A stretch of 64,000 nucleotides of DNA, taken from Nitrosomonas ureae. GTDB taxonomy: Bacteria; Pseudomonadota; Gammaproteobacteria; Burkholderiales; Nitrosomonadaceae. This document shows positions 1 to 8,945 of the stretch, piece by piece. Below the pieces are notes generated by a model, which had not been told where the DNA came from, did not search any database, and saw only the letters and a list, made by a program, of their open reading frames with translations. A program made the position numbers and the translations under genes. The first letter of the stretch is position 1; every line of letters starts with the position of its first letter. Location: assembly GCF_900108305.1 (NCBI RefSeq), contig NZ_FNUX01000010.1, positions 34,740-98,739 of the forward strand, in the 5' to 3' direction.

Positions 1-663
1 TAATCGTGGATTGGTTTGACCGGTAGTCCAGGCGCGGAAAGAAAATTCCGCCGTACGCGGGCCAATGCGAAGAATCTGGAATATGCCGCTGGTACCCGGA
101 TTTTGCAGGTTGCGCCGGACATTGGCCATGCGGATTTCATCCGCTGAAGGTTGTTTAGCGGCGCTACTGGACGCGGTATTTTCCTGGGAATCGAAGATTC
201 CTTCCGCAGCGCGGCGACGTGCTTTTGCTTGATTAATATACTCGGACAGATCCGTGGGAGCATCCGCAGGAGGCTCCGGAGGTGCTTTGATTCTTGCAAC
301 TTCCTGCGCCGGGATTGGCGCTTTGGGTTTGCTCGGCTTCTCGGCTGCCTTAGGTTTGGTTGGCGGTCTTGACGGCGGCGGCTGAACAGGCGGCGGTGAT
401 TTAGGTGCGGGTTGTGTTTCAGCTATTTTCGGCTTCTCGGGTTGCGGAGCGGGTGCGCTGGGTTGTGATGCGGGTAGCGAATTATCAGCATCCTTGGATT
501 CTTCTAAATCGATGAAGCTGGCAGCGATGGGAGGTGGCGTTTCAATCTCCACTTCCGGTAGCGATAAAAAGAATCCTAGGCCCCAGATGGCCAGCAGCCA
601 GATCAGCGTAGCCAATGGCAGCGGCCACCACAGGCGAATTTCTTTCGATCGGGAACTTGCCAT
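1..663 (-). CDS. TonB-like energy transducer, partial (C-terminus outside window)
   Basis: The reading frame is open on the minus strand from an ATG at 663 to the window edge (221 codons, no stop), so the C-terminus is missing. It starts with a short basic stretch, then one hydrophobic segment at about residues 10-32, which fits an inner-membrane anchor. A long Pro/Lys-rich region (about residues 45-120) follows, as in TonB/TolA proteins that span the periplasm. The last visible part (about 160-221) looks folded and is presumably the start of the C-terminal domain. It lies 10 bp downstream of an exbD-like gene and an exbB-like gene on the same strand, so the three probably form one proton-motive-force transducing complex. 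Whether it serves TonB-dependent receptors or another function cannot be read from this part. Confidence 0.8.
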   Translation of the reverse strand, partial: MASSRSKEIRLWWPLPLATLIWLLAIWGLGFFLSLPEVEIETPPPIAASFIDLEESKDADNSLPASQPSAPAPQPEKPKIAETQPAPKSPPPVQPPPSRPPTKPKAAEKPSKPKAPIPAQEVARIKAPPEPPADAPTDLSEYINQAKARRRAAEGIFDSQENTASSSAAKQPSADEIRMANVRRNLQNPGTSGIFQILRIGPRTAEFSFRAWTTGQTNPRL

Positions 664-673
664 TCTTAAGGTG

Positions 674-1075
674 TTATTTATGTTTGACCGCAATCAGAAA
701 ATGCTGGGCTCCGGCGGATCGGGCGCGCAGCATGGCCTGCACGACGACACCCTGCGGTGCTTCATTATCCGCGGATACAATCAATTTTTGCTTGGAGTCC
801 GCGAGTAACGGTTTGAGTGTGGTTGCCAGCGTATCCAGCGTGACTATGGTCTGATTGATATAGATTTTGCTGTCTTTGGTTAATGTCAGTGTAACCGGCT
901 TTTCCGCGCTGAGTTTTTCCGCTTGTCCTTCGGGCAGATCGACCTGCAATGAATCCAGATTCTGCATCGATAAAGAAGCCAGCATGAATGTTGCCAGCAA
1001 GAAAAACATTACATCGATCATCGGAATGATCTCGATTTTGCCTTTTGGAATGATGCGTGATTTACGTAGTTTCAT
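674..1075 (-). CDS. exbD: ExbD/TolR-family biopolymer transport protein
   Basis: A protein of 133 residues, the normal size for ExbD/TolR. It has a short cytoplasmic N-terminus (MKLRKSRIIP...), one membrane segment with the family's conserved aspartate in IPMIDVMFFLLATFM (about residues 17-32), and a periplasmic domain ending in a beta-strand-rich region. The membrane Asp is the residue thought to carry protons in this family. Its start overlaps the end of the exbB-like gene by 14 bp, which suggests translational coupling, and the TonB-like gene follows directly. ExbD is preferred over TolR because the third gene is TonB-like and no tolA/tolB/pal is visible, but the distinction is inferred. 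Confidence 0.9.
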   Translation of the reverse strand: MKLRKSRIIPKGKIEIIPMIDVMFFLLATFMLASLSMQNLDSLQVDLPEGQAEKLSAEKPVTLTLTKDSKIYINQTIVTLDTLATTLKPLLADSKQKLIVSADNEAPQGVVVQAMLRARSAGAQHFLIAVKHK

Positions 1076-1712
1076 TGTGATAATCCTGTTGATCCCGACG
1101 GATATTGTCGATCAGTCGCGTACCCAGGCGTTCCATTTCATCCATTGTTAGTGATTGCAGGCGGGAAAAATAATTGAATCCAAACAAAGCTACCAGCGCA
1201 ATTGCCAGACCAACTACGGTAGCAATGAGCGCTTCGGCAACCCCGCCGGTGACCGCCGTGGGGTTGACCAAGCCTTCGCTGCCGATTACCTGAAAGGCAC
1301 GCATCATACCGATCACTGTCCCTACCAGTCCAAGCAGCGGTGCCGCGGTAACAATAGTTTCCAACGCCCATAATCGACGCGCAAGCGATTCCTCAATAAT
1401 TTGCGCTTCATCAGCGGCGCGGGATTCCGTCCACCAGGCCGGCTGATGCCGGTTGGAAATCACTACTTCAAAGAAACGCTTGTAATAATGACGACTATCC
1501 AGTCCGGAAAGTATTTTTTCCAGATCGTTCCATTTGAAACCATAGGTTTCCACCAGATTGAGCAGATCGCTGGAAAGGCGTGCATAGCGCCAATAGATAA
1601 ATGCCTTCTCAAGCATAATTGCTACCGCAATAACACCCAATAAGACCAGCGGTATGATAATAATTCCACCAAGCTTTAACATGATCCAGGCTTGATTCAA
1701 TTCTTCCATCAT
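1062..1712 (-). CDS. exbB: ExbB/TolQ/MotA-family proton channel protein
   Basis: A protein of 216 residues with three hydrophobic segments. The MotA/TolQ/ExbB signature region lies near residues 120-190 (LETIVTAAPLLGLVGTVIG, then the AVTGGVAEALIATVVGLAIA stretch). It is the channel-forming partner of ExbD in the inner membrane. The ATG at 1712 is chosen because GGAG sits 6 nt upstream. An ATG nine codons earlier (1739) has no good ribosome binding site. It is the first gene of the exbB-exbD-tonB-like unit and is transcribed leftward. Confidence 0.9.
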   Translation of the reverse strand: MMEELNQAWIMLKLGGIIIIPLVLLGVIAVAIMLEKAFIYWRYARLSSDLLNLVETYGFKWNDLEKILSGLDSRHYYKRFFEVVISNRHQPAWWTESRAADEAQIIEESLARRLWALETIVTAAPLLGLVGTVIGMMRAFQVIGSEGLVNPTAVTGGVAEALIATVVGLAIALVALFGFNYFSRLQSLTMDEMERLGTRLIDNIRRDQQDYHNETT

Positions 1713-2095
1713 ATTTAACTCCAGATTAAGGCTATTCATAAAACTATTGTTACTCGTCGTGTTTGTTGGAGAATTGTTTTAATACAAGAATTTCCAGCAA
1801 CGTTCACTCGATATGGAATATCACTACGCGATACAGATTCGCTCCAACGATCAGCAAAGCTGCAACCAACGTATTGTCGTGCAATTTCTCATAAATCTGC
1901 GGATAAAAAGCCCAATATCACAGGCCATATGGATGCTAAGAATAGTTGAAAACACCAGCAGTTGGAACTATTTAATGGCAAAATGACTTACATTTATGGT
2001 TTTGTTGCACAAAAATGAAACCTGTTCGGATTACCTGCTGTTTAGGCATTGAGTAGAATGAGAAAACAGATCAAATGCGCAAATTATAACAATTA
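1713..2095. other. Intergenic region, possible decayed coding remnant
   Basis: No intact gene is seen. On the minus strand a 38-codon stretch (1804-1917) is open and encodes a hydrophobic, protein-like tail (for example HDNTLVAALLIVGANLYRVV) ending at a stop. Upstream in the same frame the text stays protein-like but is broken by stops. This could be the relic of a membrane-protein gene. No family was recognised. Confidence 0.25.
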
Positions 2096-2482
2096 ATGAT
2101 GAAGAAATATTTACCCATACTGTTCCTGTTATTCGTTGTTATGCCTGCACACGCCAAGTGGATTAAGCTGGATATGACCACCAGGCAGGGTGAAATCCAT
2201 TATTTTGATCCTGAGACGATGCAGAAGAATGATCAGTTCAGGAAAGTTTGGGTGCTTTCCAGCTATGATGAGAAGCAAAAAGGCGGGCATCATGCAGTTA
2301 AAACCTTGTACGAATTTGATTGCGCTTATCACAAAGCCCGCTCGATCACGATGCTGCTATATCCCGACAAGAATGCCACAGGCATGGTGATCGGCGCGCA
2401 CCATGAAGAATCCAGAGAGTGGTTTGGTTTCTCGGCTAATTCGATGTTTCGGCATATAGCGGAAACGGTTTGTATTGATTGA
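2096..2482 (+). CDS. Secreted surface-adhesin-E-like small protein
   Basis: A protein of 128 residues with a clear signal peptide (MMKKYLPILFLLFVVMPAHA, cleavage after AHA at about residue 20). The mature part has the layout W..L....., FDPETM, KVWVLSSYDEKQ, KTLYEFDC, which resembles the surface-adhesin protein E family found as small secreted proteins in many Proteobacteria. It has two cysteines (in FDC and ETVCID), which could form a disulfide. It stands alone between the ExbBD unit and a DUF488 gene. The function is unknown beyond export, and the family assignment rests on pattern only. Confidence 0.65.
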   Translation: MMKKYLPILFLLFVVMPAHAKWIKLDMTTRQGEIHYFDPETMQKNDQFRKVWVLSSYDEKQKGGHHAVKTLYEFDCAYHKARSITMLLYPDKNATGMVIGAHHEESREWFGFSANSMFRHIAETVCID

Positions 2483-2542
2483 GGGGGGCTAGTTAAAACC
2501 AATGCTGACTTATTCGATTCGGTCATTCTTGAGGTATCGATT

Positions 2543-2914
2543 TTGCCGGGTAAACGAGCTCTGATGACTATACTGCTTAAACGAGTGTATGAGCCGTATG
2601 CGCCAAGTGATGGATTTCGAATCCTTGTCGACCGGCTTTGGCCGCGAGGAGTCTCCAAGTGTTCGGCACACATTGATCTGTGGCTTAAGGATGTGGCGCC
2701 CAGTACTCCTCTGCGCAAGTGGTTTGGTCATGACCGATTAAAATGGATTGAATTTCGAGATCGTTATTTTCTGGAGCTTCGTCATAATTCGGAAGCTGTC
2801 GAGCAACTTGCCAAGCACGTGAATCATGGCCCGGTTACGCTCGTTTATGGTGCGAAGGATGAGGAACATAACCATGCGCTGGTACTCAGAGAGTATCTTG
2901 AGAATAGGGAGTGA
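2543..2914 (+). CDS. DUF488 (YeaO-like) family protein
   Basis: A protein of 123 residues with the hallmark pattern of the DUF488/YeaO family: LKRVYEPYAPSDGFRILVDR, then LWPRGVSK, then LRKWFGHD and a C-terminal VTLVYGAKDEEHNHA. These are small cytosolic proteins of unknown biochemical role, often near stress or metal genes. The start is uncertain. A TTG at 2543 has GAGG about 8 nt upstream, and an ATG seven codons later (2564) has a weaker site, so the mature length is 116-123. No operon partner is evident. Confidence 0.85.
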   Translation: MPGKRALMTILLKRVYEPYAPSDGFRILVDRLWPRGVSKCSAHIDLWLKDVAPSTPLRKWFGHDRLKWIEFRDRYFLELRHNSEAVEQLAKHVNHGPVTLVYGAKDEEHNHALVLREYLENRE

Positions 2915-3040
2915 CTGACATACTGAAACGATATTTCTGAAGCCCGGTTTAACTCCGATGCCGGAGAGTGCAGGAAATTTAATTTCAGAAATTGAGTTGT
3001 ATTAAATATTGAAGTATCTATTTCTTATGTTTTACGAGAA

Positions 3041-3577
3041 TCAATAAGCGCATAGCGAAACCCAATCTATCTCGCATTCCCCAGATTCCGTCGCCACATA
3101 TGCAGATTGTTCGGAGATCGTGACGGAGATATCCATGGTTCGTTGTGCCAGCTTTGCCAATGCCTGGATGTTGCACCATTGAAACTGGAAAATAGATGCC
3201 GTCAATGCATTAAATTTTGCTTGTTCCTGTATCCACCAGATGTTCGATTTGGAGTTGAAACTATACACTTTAACCATCTCAGCGAGCCGCGTCGCTTTTT
3301 TGATTCGTTCCGGAGCGGGTTCGCCGATATCGATCCACAATGCAATCCGGCCATCCGGGCTATGTGCCCAGAGGTCAGGTTCCTCTACGGTACTCAGCCC
3401 TTTGGTGAGCGACAGCGATTCCTGAGCGTTGATGCAAAATGCGAGCATGCGCGTCATCATGCGTTCAAGCGTTTCGGATGGGTGCTGGGCGATGGTCAGA
3501 TTGAGCGTGTCGTAGTAATTGCGATTGAGATCCGTCAGTGCAATCTTGAATTTATAAATGGTTGGTTTTAAAGCCAC
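3041..3577 (-). CDS. yaeQ: YaeQ family protein
   Basis: A protein of 178 residues, close to the roughly 180 residues of Escherichia coli YaeQ. It matches that family along its length: MALKPTIYKFKIALTDLNRN at the start, QHPSETLERMMTRMLAF, DEP-like EEPDLW, LWIDIGEP, then IKKATRLAEMVKVYSFNS and WWIQEQAKF. The fold resembles PD-(D/E)XK nucleases in solved YaeQ structures, but a biochemical role is not settled. It is transcribed alone. A strong hairpin (3600-3634) separates it from the DUF2959 gene upstream. Confidence 0.9.
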   Translation of the reverse strand: MALKPTIYKFKIALTDLNRNYYDTLNLTIAQHPSETLERMMTRMLAFCINAQESLSLTKGLSTVEEPDLWAHSPDGRIALWIDIGEPAPERIKKATRLAEMVKVYSFNSKSNIWWIQEQAKFNALTASIFQFQWCNIQALAKLAQRTMDISVTISEQSAYVATESGECEIDWVSLCAY

Positions 3578-3599
3578 TGGCGTTTCCTGATTGTTGGAA

Positions 3600-3634
3600 G
3601 CGCCGGAATAGTACCTGATAAGCTATTCCGGCGC
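3600..3634. repeat. 12-bp perfect stem hairpin between genes
   Basis: GCGCCGGAATAG (3600-3611) is exactly complementary to CTATTCCGGCGC (3623-3634), with an 11-nt loop. It lies just after the DUF2959 gene and just before yaeQ on the minus strand. No T-run follows on either strand, so a transcription-pausing, RNA-stabilising or REP-like role is as likely as classical termination. Confidence 0.6.
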
Positions 3635-3647
3635 GTCCTGAGATGAT

Positions 3648-4292
3648 TTATTTTTCCATTGTACTGATAAATGCATTGGCTTCATTAATTGATTCTTCCA
3701 TCGAAGCAATGAGCGCGGATACATCGGATTTGATCGTTCCCAATTCATTCTTGAGGGAAGCAATGGCGCGCGCATTCAGATTGTGTTTGAGGAACATGAC
3801 TTGATCCTGGAAAACCCGGAGGATGGGTTCAATCTTGGCTTCGGCTTGTTTCATTGAGGCGATCAATTGGCGGTAGTGTGCTTGTGTTGACTCCAGTTTT
3901 TTTTGGCTGCTTTGTTTCATCGATGCATTGCTGTATTGTGTAATTTCTTGTTTCCATTCTGAAAATAATGCTTCAGAGACGTTTTCGATATCCGCGATGC
4001 GGCTATTCACTTCCTCGGCTTTACTGACACTGGCTTCATACGCATCATTCAGCTTGTTATAGGTGGCTTCGAGATCGCCACCTTGGAAGTTAGTCGCGGC
4101 AGTGAATTGCTCCAGAGCGGATTTGAACTGTTCTTTGGTTTCTTCTTGCGTGTCGCGCGCTTTCTCAACGCGATAAACCATGACATCCCGTTTGGGAATG
4201 CCGACTTTTTCCAGGCCCTCGAGATACATCGTAGTACAAGCAGTGAGTAGTAAAAGGACCGGAAGTAAGAATAAGCGATGCAGATGACTCAT
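3648..4292 (-). CDS. DUF2959 family lipoprotein
   Basis: A protein of 214 residues with a type II signal peptide ending in a lipobox (LLLLTAC, Cys at about residue 19). A helical, Lys/Glu-rich body follows, with predicted coiled-coil character (about residues 45-150 and 170-214). The opening of the mature part, YLEGLEKVGIPKRDVMVYRV, is the hallmark of the DUF2959 family, exported proteins of unknown function. It lies 87 bp downstream of the lipid-kinase/Tam41-like gene on the same strand and could be cotranscribed, though nothing ties its function to lipids. Confidence 0.85.
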   Translation of the reverse strand: MSHLHRLFLLPVLLLLTACTTMYLEGLEKVGIPKRDVMVYRVEKARDTQEETKEQFKSALEQFTAATNFQGGDLEATYNKLNDAYEASVSKAEEVNSRIADIENVSEALFSEWKQEITQYSNASMKQSSQKKLESTQAHYRQLIASMKQAEAKIEPILRVFQDQVMFLKHNLNARAIASLKNELGTIKSDVSALIASMEESINEANAFISTMEK

Positions 4293-4379
4293 GATGATCT
4301 CCCTAAGAAAATTCGGTTGATAATTTTATTACCAGGTAACCGGTTATTAATCCTGATCTTTATAACTTGATTGAGCTGT

Positions 4380-6374
4380 TTAGCGTATCACACCGTGGCG
4401 TAATAACCGCCAAGCTACTTTCAAACCCCACAGAATAGGATGACGGCGTAATACCGGTGTGACTTCCACATGCACACCGGTATGCCGCTCGATTTTCCAT
4501 GCGGCGTAAGCTACGCTATTGTTAAATGTCAGCGTAGCTTTGGATAAGCGCAGGATGGACAGGATTCTTCCCTGCCAGCGACGCAAACGCCAGCGCCATA
4601 GTGCTTGCCGTTGCATCTCGGGTGTGGTCAGGCAGCGATATTTTCCGTTATCTTGTTTTTCCAGTATTTCTTTCAGCATGGGACTCGCAACATCTGTCAG
4701 GCGGGTAAATGCGCTGAGGTTGGTTTGAGCCAGATGACGCGCGCGTGTTTCCCGCTCGGCGCGTAATTCGGCCGCATAGGTGAGTGTCAGGCAGCGAGTC
4801 CAGATTTCTTCTACATTCAATATGCCGGCATCGATCGTCGGGACACCGGATTTCAGGAAGTTAATCACCGAGTGAGCTTGTGCGATATACAGGCGTTCCC
4901 GTACGACATCATCGCGAGAATATAGCAGTCGTGATGGTTGTGCAAAGCGTGCCCAGATATAAGGATGAAACCAGAATTGCGCGCCGCGTTCAAAATCTTT
5001 GGTCGAAATGACAGCGTATTTTGCGCGTAAGGTGCGTTCCCGATGCGGTACTTCGAGATAAAAAACATTGGGCGCCAGCCAGGCGTTCAAATTGGCCAGA
5101 TATTTTTCCGGATAGGCTTTGTAGTAGCTGTTAACGATGACATACAGGTCGACAATGCCTTCGTCCAGGCTGACTGAAGAGTGCAGACAGGAACCATAAA
5201 GCATTACGGCATCCAGTGATTCGCCAAAGCGCATAATCAGGGCGTCTACCAGCGGTATGAGATTGGACGATGTTTCTTTGTTGTTTTCCCAGGCAACTTC
5301 GCTAATCAATCGAATGGGTAATGGTTGGGCGGGTAGCGATACGGAAGAGGTCATGGTAATAGCGGTGTCCTTGAGTACTAAAAACGTTACGGGGTTAGTT
5401 GCGGTAATTCGCAGGGGATTTTGCGTATTGATTGATCGATACAATTCACCGTCTACGATGTATTCATCATCCATATGCACAGTCAGAGCGGAGGTGTTAT
5501 GGCTATAATAGCCATCTTTTTCCTGTAGCGTCTCACCTCCACCTGAAAGTAGCGGCCATAATGAACGCCACAAGTATTTATATTGCTGATCTACCCACGT
5601 TACATGGAGCGGTTCTGGTTCTTTGCCCCAATAAGGGCGGATGTTGAGTAGCAGGTTATCCAGGGCACTGACCAGCGCAAATAAATAGGTGCCCTGATGA
5701 TTCCGGCCATTGGCTTCTGTCATCGCCATTTTGACGGGCATCCACTCTTTTTGGTGACGGCCAAGTATCATGCCGGAAATTAAACCGATAAAGGAACGCA
5801 GCATAATCAGCGAGGTAAAGAAACTACCAGTAATCCCGATTTGCTTCACCGAACTGCGCGAAAATTTGACGCCGCGCGCGACCAGTCCAGCAGCAAAAAA
5901 CATGCCATAAATCGGATTTGTTCCCGTTTGCTCGATGCGTAGCACCGGGTGTTGCACCAATTCGGGTGCGGATGGGTCGAGCAGAGCGTCATGTAATTGC
6001 TGGATAATTTTTTCCGGTTTGCCGCGAATTCCCAGACCCAACGGTGTCATGTTGGTGGTTCCACCCGGGACAATCATAATGAGTGGCCATTGTTCAGACG
6101 GCAGTGATGTGAACAGATGACCCAGAATTGCGTGCGTGGTGCCGTCTCCTGCAACGATGAGCAGCAAGTCGATATTTTCCCGGATGAACTGATTAATCGC
6201 GGTTTTAAAACTGGAAGCATCGTTGGCTTCGCATATGAGAATGCCCGGTATTGCCTCCAATGTCTGACGGATAGCTGGCTTTCTTTTACGTACCTGACCA
6301 CTCATGGGGTTAAGCAGGCAGCCGATCTTGGCGGTTCCGGCCGTTATGCGATCGATTCGCGATTGTAAAGTCAT
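4380..6374 (-). CDS. Lipid kinase (DAGK) domain fused to Tam41-like cytidylyltransferase domain
   Basis: A protein of 664 residues with two enzyme domains. Residues 1-340 look like a diacylglycerol-kinase/YegS-type lipid kinase: NPMSG (22-26), GDGTTHAI (76-83), PGGTTNM (103-109) and DGELY near 308. The usual PxGTxND motif is altered to PGGTTNM. Residues 385-550 look like the Tam41/Mmp37 family of CDP-diacylglycerol synthases: MLYGSC (391-396) followed by an acidic VDLYVIV (408-414), then VPHRERTLRAKYAVIS, WARFAQPSRLLYS and TYAAELRAER. Known Tam41 enzymes turn phosphatidate and CTP into CDP-diacylglycerol. Kinase plus Tam41 would make phosphatidate and then CDP-diacylglycerol in one polypeptide. 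The CDP-alcohol phosphatidyltransferase gene 26 bp upstream would be the natural consumer. The C-terminal 100 residues (Arg-rich, about 565-664) are unassigned. The kinase assignment is firm; the Tam41 assignment is by pattern. Confidence 0.75.
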   Translation of the reverse strand: MTLQSRIDRITAGTAKIGCLLNPMSGQVRKRKPAIRQTLEAIPGILICEANDASSFKTAINQFIRENIDLLLIVAGDGTTHAILGHLFTSLPSEQWPLIMIVPGGTTNMTPLGLGIRGKPEKIIQQLHDALLDPSAPELVQHPVLRIEQTGTNPIYGMFFAAGLVARGVKFSRSSVKQIGITGSFFTSLIMLRSFIGLISGMILGRHQKEWMPVKMAMTEANGRNHQGTYLFALVSALDNLLLNIRPYWGKEPEPLHVTWVDQQYKYLWRSLWPLLSGGGETLQEKDGYYSHNTSALTVHMDDEYIVDGELYRSINTQNPLRITATNPVTFLVLKDTAITMTSSVSLPAQPLPIRLISEVAWENNKETSSNLIPLVDALIMRFGESLDAVMLYGSCLHSSVSLDEGIVDLYVIVNSYYKAYPEKYLANLNAWLAPNVFYLEVPHRERTLRAKYAVISTKDFERGAQFWFHPYIWARFAQPSRLLYSRDDVVRERLYIAQAHSVINFLKSGVPTIDAGILNVEEIWTRCLTLTYAAELRAERETRARHLAQTNLSAFTRLTDVASPMLKEILEKQDNGKYRCLTTPEMQRQALWRWRLRRWQGRILSILRLSKATLTFNNSVAYAAWKIERHTGVHVEVTPVLRRHPILWGLKVAWRLLRHGVIR

Positions 6375-6400
6375 CAGGTGTGGGTATGAGTCATTAAATT

Positions 6401-7633
6401 TCAGGATAGTGGAAACGGTTTCCGAAGATCAATCGGGGCGCGCGTAAAAATTCTGACAGCCAATATTTCCCGGTCACGTGCCGGATCGATGTCCTGCAAC
6501 CAGGATTTCAATACGTCTTCCCTATTTTTGGCGCGCCACGCCATGAGTACGCGCCATGCGAGAAATGCGGTCGAGATCAAGTGCCAGAATACCACCAGAT
6601 ACAATCCGATATCCGGACGATCAATCAACCAGCCCCAGCTTAGAAAAAGTAGATTGGGATTACGCCGGGCTGTGATCAAGCGGTTAAATGAATCCAGTTT
6701 TTGCCAGATAAATATATCAAACGGCGCCAACCATAGTTGAAATGTGCCTTCGCACAATCGTCCGCCGACATAACCCAAAAACATTAATCCCATAAAAACT
6801 TCCAGATCGGGAATGGCTGTTTGCGTGCCCGCTAATCCCGCTCCCCATGCCAGGTACCATAAGGGTGGGTGGATGATGTCCAGACCGTGATCCAGAACAT
6901 CTCCTATGCGGCTCGAAGTCACTGTGACCCGTGCCAGTTTTCCATCGACCGTATCCAGGAAAGTCATGAACCATCCCATCAACAATCCGATGCCGAAGAA
7001 TCCTGCCCAGAATGCCAGTCCGGTCAGAATAGCAAGTACGATGCTGAGGTATGTGACATGATTGGGCTGCCAGCCCTGGCGTACGCAGAGATGTGTAGCC
7101 CAATACGCCGGTAATGGCCATACCCATTTGGTAACGAGGTCGGTAACCCCTTTGTATGATCCGGAAAATAGTTCTTTTTCCAGTAGCGCGCGATTTTCCT
7201 CGCTGACAGGTAAAATATACGGCGGGTCTTTTTTCTTCAGATTCTGCTGGAAATCAATTTCCAAATCTTTCAAGCCGATTCGTGGAATGGACAGCAGCAC
7301 GAATTTGTAATTCTGGTTTTTGTTATTGTTCAGATTTCTGAGCAGTCGCGGCGCCTGATTGCCATCGGTGCGTATCGCAGCAGGACAACCGTCCTCACTG
7401 TATAAAGCGATATTCTTATCCAGTTTGAGCAATACCGAAAGCACACGGGTATCGAACAGAAAATTGGCATTCAGGAATAATGTGCCGGCACCTGTGGGAA
7501 TTTTCTCGACATCATCGACAAGGGTGACATATTCGTGTGCCTTCAGCATGCGTTGCAGGCGTTCGTATCCGGTTAACCCCCAAATGGCTGTTTTATTGTC
7601 ACCGAAAATATGAATATAGGTTGAAGCTGGCAT
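6401..7633 (-). CDS. CDP-alcohol phosphatidyltransferase with extra N-terminal domain
   Basis: A protein of 410 residues. The complete CDP-alcohol phosphotransferase signature D-x2-D-G-x2-A-R-x8-G-x3-D-x3-D is present at residues 227-252 (begins DTVDGKLAR), within a multi-pass membrane domain spanning about 170-375. These enzymes transfer a phosphatidyl or similar group from a CDP-linked lipid to an alcohol. The first 160 residues are soluble and not typical of the simple enzymes. They may be a degenerate nucleotidyltransferase-like domain, as in fused archaeal and bacterial inositol-phosphate enzymes, but no NTP-binding motif is visible. The kinase/Tam41-like gene follows by 26 bp on the same strand. 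The acceptor alcohol cannot be predicted. Confidence 0.88.
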   Translation of the reverse strand: MPASTYIHIFGDNKTAIWGLTGYERLQRMLKAHEYVTLVDDVEKIPTGAGTLFLNANFLFDTRVLSVLLKLDKNIALYSEDGCPAAIRTDGNQAPRLLRNLNNNKNQNYKFVLLSIPRIGLKDLEIDFQQNLKKKDPPYILPVSEENRALLEKELFSGSYKGVTDLVTKWVWPLPAYWATHLCVRQGWQPNHVTYLSIVLAILTGLAFWAGFFGIGLLMGWFMTFLDTVDGKLARVTVTSSRIGDVLDHGLDIIHPPLWYLAWGAGLAGTQTAIPDLEVFMGLMFLGYVGGRLCEGTFQLWLAPFDIFIWQKLDSFNRLITARRNPNLLFLSWGWLIDRPDIGLYLVVFWHLISTAFLAWRVLMAWRAKNREDVLKSWLQDIDPARDREILAVRIFTRAPIDLRKPFPLS

Positions 7634-7886
7634 ATGTGATGGATATCTGGTTTTTATATGAATTGATTATTTTGGCCGAGCGTACACTGGATTAAGCAAG
7701 ACCATGCGATTTTAGATGTTTTATGACAACAATAATAGACTGTTGCACACTGCGAATTGCCAATGAAGCTTTGAAGAAAGGTCTACATCAACAGGTTTGT
7801 GTTGCAGCATGTTTGAAAACTAATCGATCTTTATTTGTTTCGGGCGGTTTGTGGCGCTTTTTCCTTTACGATTGATTTAGAGTCAT

Positions 7887-8945
7887 CTAATGGGTTCGGT
7901 TTAACCATACATAGGCCAGGATAATCATAGTAAAACCTGGCGCCAATGCTATCAGCGCTGGATTTAATTGCAATATCAAACCCGCATTTGCAATAATCTG
8001 ATCGAGCAAATAAACCGCGATGCCAATCAGCGAAGCGAGTACCAGTTTGTTGCTCAAACCGCTGCGGATCGATCCAAAAACAAAAGGAATGGATAATAGC
8101 AGCATTGCGATGGTCATCAGCGCACTACCGATTTTTCGCCAGAATGCCAGTGCGTAAGAGTCTGCATCCTGGCCGGTACTGCGTAGGAATTCAACATGCC
8201 GGAACAACTCAAGCGGTGACAGACTTTCGGGCGGTTTAGTCAGGGTTGCGATGTCTTCCGGACTGACAAAGGAAGACCAGTTTAAAGTATTATGGCGAGC
8301 TACCACGATTTGATTGTTTGCAAAAGTTCTGATAATAACATTGCCGAGTTCCCAGGTTTCATTATCAACAATTTCTGCGGTTTGAGCCAGGACATGGGCA
8401 GCTAAAAAGCCTTCCTGATCCAGTTGCAGAATTTCAATACTGGCCGCTTTATTATTGCTGATGATTTGACCGATACGCAGAATATTCTTTTCATTGCGTG
8501 TCCATATCCCCAGATTTCTTCCGAGCTCAGCGCTTTGCTCCAATGCAATAGCCCGATAAGTAATTGCTTTTTGCTGCAATTGCGGCGCAATGAATTGCTC
8601 TAAAATGGCGATGCCCAGTAAAAGTAAAATGCCGGCACTTAAAGGTGCGAGGCTGATGCGCCAAGGGGAGAATCCAGCAACCCGCATGGCAATCAATTCC
8701 GAATGTATCGCCAATTTCCCCAGTGCCGCGACCGTGCCTAATAAAGCCACAAAAGGGGCGATTTGAATGAATCTGCGCGGTAACAGCATGGTGGTATAGA
8801 GAAACGCGTCGGTAATGCGGTAAGTGCCTCTGCCTACATCATCCAATTGATCAAGTAAATCAAAGAAACTGAAAAGCGGCAATATCACAGCGATGGCAAT
8901 CAAGAAGCCAATCAATACCTGGCGAAATATATACCGGTAAATCAT
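7887..8945 (-). CDS. lptG: LptG-like permease (LPS/lipid export ABC transporter)
   Basis: A protein of 352 residues, family-typical length, with three N-terminal membrane segments, a large periplasmic beta-jellyroll-like domain (about 130-250) and three C-terminal segments (about 265-350). The N-terminus FFDLLDQLDDVGRGTY and ELIAMRVAGFSPWRI (near residues 84-98) are LptG/YjgQ hallmarks. LptF and LptG pair with the ATPase LptB2 to extract lipopolysaccharide from the inner membrane. It overlaps lptF by 4 bp. No lptB, lptC or pepA lies here. Being in a cluster with lipid-type transferases suggests a second, specialised set, but a genome search would be needed to know. Confidence 0.88.
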   Translation of the reverse strand: MIYRYIFRQVLIGFLIAIAVILPLFSFFDLLDQLDDVGRGTYRITDAFLYTTMLLPRRFIQIAPFVALLGTVAALGKLAIHSELIAMRVAGFSPWRISLAPLSAGILLLLGIAILEQFIAPQLQQKAITYRAIALEQSAELGRNLGIWTRNEKNILRIGQIISNNKAASIEILQLDQEGFLAAHVLAQTAEIVDNETWELGNVIIRTFANNQIVVARHNTLNWSSFVSPEDIATLTKPPESLSPLELFRHVEFLRSTGQDADSYALAFWRKIGSALMTIAMLLLSIPFVFGSIRSGLSNKLVLASLIGIAVYLLDQIIANAGLILQLNPALIALAPGFTMIILAYVWLNRTH

